The position numbers and the translations under genes are program-made. Of a stretch of 64,000 nt of DNA, positions 15,301-23,825 are shown one piece after another; positions within the stretch are counted from its first letter, which is position 1; every line of letters starts with the position of its first letter. The notes beneath the pieces were generated by a model. It did not search any database. It saw nothing but the letters and a program-made list of their open reading frames with translations, and was not told the DNA's origin. The stretch is taken from positions 1,718,501 to 1,782,500 of the forward strand of contig JAQGDQ010000002.1 of the NCBI GenBank assembly GCA_030141605.1. Direction: 5' to 3'. Source of the stretch: Tubiluchus corallicola. Its lineage: Eukaryota > Priapulida > Priapulimorpha > Priapulimorphida > Tubiluchidae.

Positions 15301-15555
15301 CTAATGTAAGCATGTTTCAACAAGGTCACACTTACTCTTCAAAAAAATTTTACTTTCGCTGGTCACTTCTCCGTTGTTTGAGAATTGTTCCCACACAGTA
15401 TAACAAACGTAATCAAACATCCAACCATCTACAACATTTTGGAGTTTTTGAATTTGGTTCAAAGCGCAAGGCGCCATAATTCCCTTAACAACTAACATTG
15501 AACACATTGATTTCAACTTCATCATGAACGAGCTGTTGTGTTGATGGCTAACCAT
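354..15555 (-). CDS. TERF: Telomere repeat-binding factor (TERF/TRF family), nine exons, C-terminal exon(s) missing at the window edge
   Basis: Proteins of this family bind double-stranded telomeric DNA through a C-terminal Myb (telobox) domain and dimerise through a TRFH domain, as the core of shelterin. Exons on the minus strand: 15336-15555, 10597-10835, 9099-9185, 8302-8448, 6273-6341, 5332-5795, 3050-3155, 2236-2338, 354-553. All borders are GT-AG and every phase matches, giving 545 codons. Residues about 41-254 (exons 1-5) form a TRFH domain: VVDGWMFDY resembles the start of the vertebrate domain, and FIDKNFDRAS in exon 3 resembles the KNKEFEKAS stretch of TRF2. Residues 255-535 are a low-complexity hinge rich in Ser, Thr, Pro, SP and TP, with a basic RKRKR cluster at the start of exon 9. 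Exon 9 ends in RERWTKEDE, the beginning of a Myb helix 1, at a GTAGGG donor. The remaining roughly 45 residues must lie beyond base 1. The start is the first ATG of exon 1; an in-frame MM pair at residues 11-12 is an alternative. The exon 6 donor (GTATGA) was chosen because it restores phase. The family call is strong; assignment to TRF1 or TRF2 is not possible. Confidence 0.87.
1163..1308. repeat. Tandem duplication, period 73 bp, two copies
   Basis: The segment beginning AGAGCTAGGGAACTTAGTG at 1163 is repeated at 1236 with only a few substitutions, ending TTTGGTTC in both copies. It lies in the last visible TERF intron (between exons 8 and 9). No coding content is seen. Confidence 0.9.
7141..7374. 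repeat. Tandem duplication, period 117 bp, two copies
   Basis: TTATAAAGGTTGTGG begins both units, at 7141 and 7258. The copies share nearly all bases, including CTTAACCCAAACTGACAC and GCATCATTTTCTGAAAA. It sits in the TERF intron between exons 4 and 5, and no gene is seen in it. Confidence 0.9.
9242..9317. repeat. Near-perfect hairpin: 34-bp arms, 8-base loop
   Basis: Left arm 9242-9275 and right arm 9284-9317 are reverse complements at 32 of 34 positions, separated by the 8 bases TCGGAGGC. The two mismatches are adjacent (TT opposite TT). It lies in TERF intron 2, about 60 bp upstream of exon 3. It could be a fold-back transposon remnant, a recent inverted duplication, or a small-RNA precursor; the sequence does not decide between these. 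Confidence 0.9.
11640..14880 (-). mobile_element. Decayed CR1/Jockey-like non-LTR retrotransposon (LINE) inside TERF intron 1
   Basis: Reading the minus strand from right to left in the window, broken frames show in order: an ORF1 C-terminus (LLISPDMTKLEREKNQ, around 14725), the start of an endonuclease (YTNTDSLKNKLSEL, near 14420), endonuclease catalytic motifs GDFN (near 14020) and GDSDH (near 13815), a linker, then reverse transcriptase with VYLDFQKAFDSVPHH (near 12740) and the FADD box (12567-12578), followed by a decayed thumb and 3' region (LGVLIDEHLKF, near 12350). Several stops and frame changes interrupt it, so it is dead. It has the same orientation as the host gene TERF. The 5' and 3' limits are approximate because no target duplication was found. 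The CR1/Jockey clade call rests on gene order and motif style, not on a tree. Confidence 0.85.
15121..15265. repeat. Degenerate ACTAAT/TAGTA simple repeat
   Basis: Runs of ACTAAT, AGTACT and CTAGTA units with frequent changes, in TERF intron 1 close to exon 1. A related TAGTAC-rich tract flanks the element at 19712-20162. Confidence 0.85.
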
Positions 15556-15694
15556 AGATCGCGGACACTCGAAGACGTAACCATAGAGAAATATGTTTTT
15601 ATTTGAGTAGGCCGGACGTCAATTAAGTAAAATATAGTGATGTATGATTATTACAATCGTCATAACAACAGCAGCGGCAACAACGGTACTCGGA

Positions 15695-16530
15695 CCGGTA
15701 TTGTTCATTATTTTCATTAATGATATAGATAATGAATTTCCACTCACATTTTAAAATTTGCAGGTGATACAAAATTGTATAATCCAATTAACTCTGTAGT
15801 GGATTCATTAGTTTTACAGCATGATATTGAACAACTATGTAGGTGGCGTAATGATTGGCAAATGTTATTTAATGTTGACAAAGTAATGAAGTAATGCATT
15901 GCGGTTTTTGGGAATCTTAAAAGTGATTATGTTATTAATGGAACAACTCTTCAAAGTACAAATAGTAAAAATGATCTTGGTGTAATAGTAACATCAGACT
16001 TGAAATTTCCCCAGCAATGTGTATCCTCTGTTAAGAAAGAAAACAAGATTTTTGGGATGATAAAGCAGCACATCGCTTTTAGAAATAAAGAAATTGTATT
16101 GCAATTATACATTGGTTTGGTCAGACATAATGTAGAATACTGTATGCAGCTTTGGAATCCCCATTATCGAAAAGATATATTGCCTATGGAATGTGTACAA
16201 AGGCGTGCTACAAGAATATTATTAGGTTGTAAAAATATGACATATTTGGAACGATTAAAATATTGCAGTGTGACCATGCTTGAGTTAAGAAGACACTGTG
16301 GAGATCTTATTGAAGTTTATAAAAAATTAACTGGAAAAGAAATCATTTTGCCTGAAAAATTCTTTAATTTAGTTGTTGATTGTTGTTGTAGAACTAGAGG
16401 ACATAATTTAAAACTGTTTAAAGCACAAGAAAACCCTTCATAAACATAAAGGTTAAAAAAATTGTCTTGAAATTTTATGTCACTTTCATACTGCCTTTTT
16501 GCATACAGGAGTTCAATCGGCAGTCACGCT
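15695..16530 (+). mobile_element. LINE 3' fragment (reverse transcriptase palm end and thumb)
   Basis: On the plus strand the residues FINDIDNEFP and FAGDTKLYNP (a degenerate form of FADDTKLY) lie near 15710-15780. After a frameshift they are followed by an open stretch to 16440 with LGVIVTSDLKF, a VRHNVEYCMQLWNPHYRKD segment, VQRRATRI and SRTRGHNLKLF-like RTRGHNLKLFK. These are the standard motifs of the region after the catalytic box in CR1-like LINEs. The frame from 16000 to 16443 is intact for 147 codons, but the catalytic core and endonuclease are missing, so this is a 5'-truncated dead copy. It starts only about 140 bp upstream of the TERF start codon, in the opposite orientation. Confidence 0.85.
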
Positions 16531-16552
16531 GTATAAAGCATGTAAATTTAAA

Positions 16553-16979
16553 CTCCCGCAATGACCGTTAGACGCAGCCATTTTAACGACAGGTCACTTG
16601 AAATAAGTTTAGATAACATTGTGTAAACTTTGAAAAAATAATCAGAGCATTCGTAGTCATGAGAGCATCACTAACTGAGTAAAATTTTAAATTACTGTAT
16701 CTTGTCAATAAGTTTAAAAGTACGTTTTTGGTTAGTGAGTTGTGCATCCTGGCGGGTGAGTCAGCGACATTTTATCTATTGGTGAAAACATTTTAAATAA
16801 TTAAAAAATTTTCTTTTCTAGTTGCAAGAAGTCTTTCCAGCAGGTTAGCGAAAAGCTAAGTAACAGACATTTACATGTAAAGTTTTTTGGGACATAATTT
16901 AACATTCCTTTTTCTTCCCCTGATTTACGCTTACATAGTGACGTCATGTAATGGCGACATAGGTACTGTATTGCGGGAG
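16553..16979. mobile_element. Non-autonomous terminal-inverted-repeat element (MITE), copy 1
   Basis: The ends are CTCCCGCAAT and its perfect inverse ATTGCGGGAG; weaker inverted similarity continues inward for about 40 bp. ATTTAAA flanks both sides exactly (16546-16552 and 16980-16986), which reads as a 7-bp or longer target duplication. No open frame resembles a transposase. The interior is similar to 33855-34190. Confidence 0.8.
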
Positions 16980-16986
16980 ATTTAAA

Positions 16987-18865
16987 ATGAAGACAAACAA
17001 AAATTCCTTTCTATGCGAGTACGATATACGCATGAAATTGCTATAAAGTAATATAATTTTTTAAGGCGACCTCCTTTCTTGTCCTTTAAAGAGCAGTTAC
17101 ATCTTGACATTCAATGCAAATTATCTGCGATTTCTGTGCACAATTTTTAAGCAAGTTATTTACTGCAAAACAAAATGAAGTAATGTACGTGATCTTAATG
17201 AGACAGCTTTTTATTAGTGATTTATTATAAAATTATTTGAAATTTTTTAAACTGGATTTGAGCTAACATACACGTTGCACTAGTATCTATATGACATAGT
17301 AATTACACACAAGTCTTGCCAATTTATGCTGTACTTTAAATGTTATTGCTCGAATGCTCGTGTATAGGTCCTATAGTGAAGAAGTATAGTCTTTTAACCT
17401 TAATATTTTATTGATTTGCAGGCAGTATTTTTGAAAGCTTCTGGCCGATGTTTGAGATTTCTGTGAAGAATTCCTAAAGTATTTTGCCATTGGATGCAAT
17501 TTTGTGAATATGAATTCCATTTTAAGTATTTTGAGACCTTACCAGAGTCACGTGACACCTGATGAAGCCAAATTTAATGGTTTATCATCTAGAACATATT
17601 GATGGTTTACACATTACGATGTCGCTCTTGTGGATGTTAAAATGCATTAGCCAGTCCTAGATTGTATAGTTCTTTTTGTAGAGTAACAAAAGCCAGATCC
17701 CGCAGTTCTCTTGCTTAAAAATTGCACTGTGCTGATATGATAAACGTTATACCAAAATTTAAACCTAATGGTGATTTTAACATAATAAATGTATGTGACT
17801 GCATGAAATTACTGTGGATTCTCGTCTGAGAGCAACAGTCCTATTGCAGGTTAATTAATTTTGCAAAAGCAACATAAATGTGCAGTTGTGTCATAATTTT
17901 CAAATGCTCATTGCAAACTTTTGAATGGATAGACTGCAGTGTAATTACGGAATTCACTGTCTGATTTTGCATACAAACTCATTGAGTATGCTAATTCTTA
18001 GCTTCGTCACTATTGTAAAATTAATACTTATAAATATAAATCTGACAACTAGAGTACTATAGACACTCTAGAAACTATAATCTGACAACTGTGAATGTGA
18101 GTCGGTAGTATTACAAAAAACTTTTGGTGCAACAAGACAATAAAAATAAAAGATGCCTACGCAATAACATAGTCTGAGTAATGCCTAGGTATGTAAAGAA
18201 AGAGTTATCTGACATGGTTCTAATTTTAGCAGCTATACTGTCATGAATCATGATTAGCGGTTAAGCAAGTCACTCATAGAAACCCCATGTTCTTCCACCG
18301 AATAATTGTCGATTAAGGATTTAAACTTTACAAGTTGGATGTGCCAGGGATTCATTAATCGAAGGTAATCGAAGATAATTATGGTAATTAAACTCGGCTT
18401 TAGCACGGAGCCGCTGCAGCCATGCTAGAGATTTATTGGGGAGTAGTGCTCACAAATGACATAATATTGCACGGTGCGTCAGCAGCCTTTCACTTTCTTC
18501 CAAACGGCAATGCATTATGCATCCCATAATACCATTCTGAAACAAAAATGGTGGTTGTAAACGAAATGAAATCGATGCCTTATATTATAAATTAATTCGA
18601 TATCACTTACCAGTCACTTGTCTTTGAGACCGTTTCGTGTTTTTGAAAGCAGCTAAAGTTAACATCATAGTCTACTTTTCTGTTGAGGTGACAACGACAC
18701 AGGCGTGTGTAAGTCTCTTAAATTTTGGGCCTTGTTGTAGCAGCTAACATTGATCAACATTGCGATAAACAGTTCATGTGTGTTAATTAAAGCATCAGCG
18801 AACACTTTGTCGATAGACTTCGATATGGAGATCAACACTAATAAATTAGTAATTAAATAGGCCTA
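16987..18865. other. Intergenic stretch without recognised gene
   Basis: AT-rich DNA between two inverted-repeat elements, in the TERF-CWC22 intergenic region. Both strands were read for splice-bounded coding exons, tRNA boxes and long inverted repeats, and nothing convincing was seen. Confidence 0.5.
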
Positions 18866-18873
18866 CAATTTTT

Positions 18874-19609
18874 GGCGCTATTAGTATTACACTTTCGCAC
18901 CGCCTAGTTTTTTGTACGTTATTACTCGTTTCTAGGCTTGTACGTCATTATTCTTACGTCATCAGTGAATGTTTCCGCTAATCTAATTGTAATTTAATCA
19001 TATATTTAGGTATAATTACCAATAATTACGCTGTATTCACAGTTCTACACCTATACAGTTCGTATCGCCATCTTGTTTGTGTGTGTAGTCACGTGACGAA
19101 TTTCGTACTAGTTTATGCATTATCAGGGCCTAGCTTAAAAGCACGTGACACACTTTCATCTTCACCGCATTTACGAAATAAAGAAAAAACCTTTACTTTT
19201 TTTATAATCTAATAGTAATAATACTACAGTAATAAATAAAATTAATGATAAATAACTGTAGTCGTCTAAAATAATTTCCTCGTATATGCCAGCTTGGGTC
19301 CCGTGGCTGCAACCCTAATAATCATAAATTATGCGAAGAAACTAAAAATACATGTTAAGGGCCACATCGTCACTGCGCGAGAGCGATTGCGCATTAGTGG
19401 TGTAAACACGGTTATTCATGTGGAGCTTTTTGCGTAATGGCGTCGGTAAGTAATGTATGATTTTAATCTGGAATTATAAAGCCTAAAAACCAATAATATT
19501 ATGGGGAATACGGTGTATATTACGCCTGTTGGTCTGCTTTCTGGCCTGCAGGCGTGAAAACGACCAATAGGCCAGGAAAAACTAGGCGGTGCGTAAGTGT
19601 AATAGCGCC
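18874..19609. mobile_element. Terminal-inverted-repeat element with exact 8-bp target duplication
   Basis: The left end GGCGCTATTA is matched by TAATAGCGCC at the right end, and the similarity continues inward through CGCACCGCCTAGTTTTT on both sides (about 40 bp imperfect inverted repeat). CAATTTTT flanks both ends exactly (18866-18873 and 19610-19617). An 8-bp duplication fits hAT-like elements. The 736-bp interior has no transposase-like frame. It carries GTCACGTGAC at 19088-19097 and CACGTG at 19142-19147, which are E-box sequences of unknown relevance. Confidence 0.8.
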
Positions 19610-19711
19610 CAATTTTTTTCATCTTGTGAAGTAGAAGTAGCTATGTACGTTATCATAACTGACAAGTCGTATTCTTAATCTTATTCTGAGGTAGTACTTA
19701 GTAGTAGTACT

Positions 19712-20162
19712 CTGTAGCGGATAGCCCTATAGGCTGAATAGGCTGAAGCCTAAGGCCCGGGATCAAAAGGGGCCCGGCAAAATAAAACGAAAAAAATTTT
19801 TTTTTGTAAAAAAAATAAATTGACAAAAGAGCAAGGGGCTCTTTTTTTCAAAAGTCAGTCACTATATTTCAAATCGAGTTTACACAAATCAAGTTTACAC
19901 AATTTAAGTTTACACAATTCACGTTTACACAGTTTAAGTTTAAGTTCAGAATTTCAGTTTCCGAATTTTTCTGGGGGCAAAGTCATTTATAATTTCTGAA
20001 AAGTCCATTTCATCACAATCGGTGGGCAAAAACTCACAAAATTAAACAAACTTACAAACGACGAGAGCTCCACAAAAACACGTCAACTCAGCAGTGTAGC
20101 AACATTTAAAAGGCCCGTTCCAAGCTCAAGCCTAAGGCCCATAAAATCATAATCCGCCGCTG
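19712..20162. mobile_element. Short hAT-like non-autonomous element
   Basis: GTAGTACT occurs at both borders (19704-19711 and 20163-20170) as a possible 8-bp target duplication. Terminal bases CTGTAGCGG and CCGCCGCTG are imperfectly inverted (6 of 9), and GCCTAAGGCCC is present near both ends in the same orientation. The TAG(C)GGCGGAT-type ends with a nearby AAGGCCC resemble a widespread hAT family. The flanks are themselves TAGTAC-rich, so the duplication could partly be coincidence. Confidence 0.6.
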
Positions 20163-20215
20163 GTAGTACTACTAGTACTAGTACTAGTAGTAGTAGTACT
20201 AGCACTAGTAGAAAC
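20163..20215. repeat. TAGTAC/CTAG simple repeat
   Basis: Repeated TAGTAC and TAG units immediately right of the hAT-like element; the same sequence type occurs left of it at about 19690-19711. Confidence 0.8.
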
Positions 20216-23200
20216 TAGAATGGCTAATATTGAATTTGGCCGTGCCCTATTTGGGCTCACGTACGACACTGCTTTTCCGCAAATTTAGCAAATGCACTTC
20301 AACAGAAGTGTCCTCCTACAGTAATAATACTAGTAATAGAAATACTAGTGTAGACCTACTACCAAGAGTAATTGCATTTTTGCAATTGCAGAACTTCTCT
20401 GATCAAACCATAATCCAGAGATGGGGTATTAGTAGATTTGCTATTTGCCTCTCCATTATACAAAACTTGCTATAATTGAGATGAATAAGAGACATTACAA
20501 GCAGACTTGTTTGAAATTGAGCGATGACGTGACAACTGGTTAATGTCCTTGAAACGTAGTAAATGCAGTTTACTTCATATTTGTTCTAATTCTACATGAC
20601 ATTATTACCTGAGAGATGGTGTTATTGAAGAAAAAACAGTTGTATGGTTTGAGAGTATTAATCTGAAATAACCGAAAGTGGAACTCTCTATATTGAACAT
20701 ATTATTTCTCAGGCCAATAGACACTGGAATAATAAAACACTGCATTTCGTCATATACCGCAAAAGTTATTATACCTCTATACGAAGCTGTGATTAGTCCA
20801 GTACTTGAGCATCTGTGCGTTGTTTAGTTTCCTCAGTATGTTGCTCTAAAGGTTGTGTTATGGTTAAGTCTCTAGGCTTCACAAGCAAGTTGTAGGCAAG
20901 CCTTCTTAAAACTTAGTGTTATTTGTGATACAACCACTGATCATTTAATGGAGAATTAGATTGGCCTATCTGGCATCAGTTTTCCTGTCTAAAACATTTT
21001 TGGTTGGAGAGGAGATTGCATCTTCCACACATTTGGTATTGATAGTACTTGGACTATTATCTAACTACATCTAATTACCTGGTGCTAAAGTTTTCTGCAA
21101 TTATAATATTATCAGCTTGAGCAAAATTCTTTGATAAACTCGCTACTTGATGTTGAGCAAAATGTTTCGCTATGTCAAGTATCGTGTTAAAAATTAAAAT
21201 ATGTCACTGTATATATTAGAATTACCTAAAAGTTACAGTAAAAAAAATTTATTAGTAAAATATCAGATTATCAGCTAATCTGTATAAGGTATTCTTTAAT
21301 TAGATGAACTTTAATTTATTTACCATTTTCTATGGTTAAATCGTAGAAAAAATGATAAAAATGTTCCTGTACATTTTTTTACTACTGTAATTTGCAATTG
21401 TTGTTTCCAGTACATGCAGTAACATAATCTAAACTTTTAAAATTTTTCAGTGGAACTGAAGATGATAGTTGATCTATCAAAATATTCTGTTTGTAATTTG
21501 TATATCTTATACATTTGTGTTTAACATGCCTGATTTTGACTTTTATGACTTTAAATGATTTACGAGCATCAAAACCCATAAAACCAGTGAAAACACAACT
21601 GTTATTGTCATACAATTGTTTAAAAAGAGCTCGCACTATTAACATTTATGTACAGGTACTCTTAGTTATACACATTAACCTCTGGCTGAGCTCACGTGGA
21701 TAATCACAAAACACAGGGACGTATGTTAAATGTTTTTGCATTGTCTGCTGCAAGTGCAAACACAAAACTATGCATTCACTCACCTATGACCAATTTGTTC
21801 TTGAAATATTTAGTAATGCAGCCTGCAGGTTTCTAAGCTGTGCCCTATGCCAATAATTTTTGAAAAAATTGGGAGAATTTTTGGCCTATGTAAACAGAAA
21901 GGGGGGTTTTAATCACATATTTACAAAGTTTTCTCACTGTTGTCTTTTCATGTCTAATTTGTTAGGCATTTGGATATTAAATTTTGCAATTTTTGCTTCA
22001 TAATAAGTAGACTGTGTGTTACCATGTTACCAAGAATGTGAACATTTCTTGGCAGTGCAAAGTGCATTTGTAATTATGTTTTCATATCAAAGAGCTTGAT
22101 TACAGCAAGTAAATAGTGACTGCTACCAGCTATGCATGGCAAGGCTGCCTGTGTTCTGCTAGGATTTTTATCAGGCTGCATTAATAAAGGTACAGATGTA
22201 AAGTAAATTCAGGTAACAACTTTTGGATAATGTATAAGACATTTTTAAGAGAAACACATTTTGTAATAAGTATTTTTTGTCCTGAGATTGTAACTAAACT
22301 TGGCGGTGGGGGATTTCTTGAGGGAGAAGAGCAGTTAAATTACAGGACATTTTGGCTGTATTTACTAGCTGTTGCACTAATTCAAAGTATGTTAAATAGT
22401 GAAATACGTCTGCAATTTAGAAGATTTTTCTAAATCCTAATAATAACAGGTTAATTGGCTAATGATAATCCAGAGTACACCGTAGTATTTTTTGTTTCTT
22501 ATGAATGGGAAGATTAAAAATTTTGGTATCTGGCCTAAAGGATGACATAAAATGCCAAATTTGCATATATTCCATGTATTTCAGATAGCTAAGGGTCAAA
22601 GAAACTGCCCAAGTTGCGTGATAAACCGAGTTGAGCGAAGACACATATTCGTGCATTCATTTCTCAGTGGATGCACTGTGTGCTTGTGCGTAGGTATTAT
22701 ATTGAAACACGAGCCTGCTTCATGGCCAAATGTTACATAGTTTGCTTTACAATGCTTACTTGTTGACTTACTCCATTGGTTTTGAATAATGTATTTAGAA
22801 AATGCTTAGTAGCACTAACAGCAGTTATATATTCACCACACTGCAGCTCAAGATGGAACCGCCCAGTTGTCGTAGTTAAGCAGTCAGTAGTGAAATTTGA
22901 TATGCAAGGTTTACACCCTTTCATACTCGCATAAAAGCACAATCTGCCTACTGAAACCGACACTGGAAGTGTGAGCAATACAGTCACTCAGAATCGGTTT
23001 CTGCTTCGGCATTTTATTAAAATCGGTGAATTACTGGCATGCAAACAGCGTTTGCTTTAAGCATTAAAATATATAGAAACAAATCTGTACTACCAAAATG
23101 TCTCAGATGGACAATATTCTAAATTACCCAGAACCGATTTATGCAGAGTCTGTCGTATTGTTATAATCCAATCTATAAGTAAAACAATCATTATGCGAGT

Positions 23201-23815
23201 GATGCCTTAGACGACTAACCGGAAAAATTCTTATAAATGTAAATAGATGATTTTGTCTTTATTTTAAATAGACATAATATTAATGTAATGTAATGATGGG
23301 ATTTTCCATGAATAATTTGCATTTTCTACTTAACTTTCGCAGCTCATACCAAATAAATAAAAAATACAGTATGAGCTTGCTTGGTCTTAGGAGTCATGTT
23401 TTCACATTTCACACATCAGGTGTCACCCATGATGGCACCCAGGTTTCATGCCTCATGTTTCACATATTTGATTGACAAGATGCCGACAACAATGGTATAA
23501 AAAAGTGTAGAAATGCAAAGCAAATTTACTGCGAGCCCATGATCCAAGAAAGCTCATTAATTTGGGATCCTATATACCAATTTACACAAATAAAGATCAG
23601 CAAAGTCAAATATGGAAATTGATGAAAGTGGCATATGAAATGTGAAGTCTATGACCTTTTGGCATGAAACCCAAAATGTGATATGAGAATTGCAAAACAT
23701 GACAGCATGAATCACAGCTTCCTTATGATTGCAATTCTTGTGCAACATGATTTAATAGTTCAATTTATCCTTAGCATTGTAGTTTTTCTAAAAAGTGTTT
23801 TTTTTGTTGTGCAGT
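20216..23815. other. Intergenic region upstream of CWC22, no recognised gene
   Basis: AT-rich DNA with only short chance frames. It should contain the promoter and one or more untranslated 5' exons of CWC22, because a splice acceptor sits just upstream of its start codon. I could not identify the donor exon. No RNA gene or repeat with readable ends was seen. Confidence 0.5.
23805..23815 (+). promoter_or_regulatory. Probable 3' splice site of a 5'-UTR intron of CWC22
   Basis: A pyrimidine-rich tract of mostly T (from about 23795) ends in TTGTGCAG at 23815, 10 bases before the CWC22 ATG. The ATG frame has a TAG in that short gap, so any upstream exon is untranslated. This explains how the gene can have an intron while its coding sequence has none. 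Confidence 0.6.
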
Positions 23816-23825
23816 TTAGTCGACA

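Noticed and set aside
19430-19460. ATGGCGTCG directly followed by GTAAGT, a possible first exon of CWC22.
   Set aside because: It lies inside the inverted-repeat element at 18874-19609, and the CWC22 start codon is preceded by an in-frame stop, so a coding exon cannot be joined there. As untranslated exon it remains unproven.
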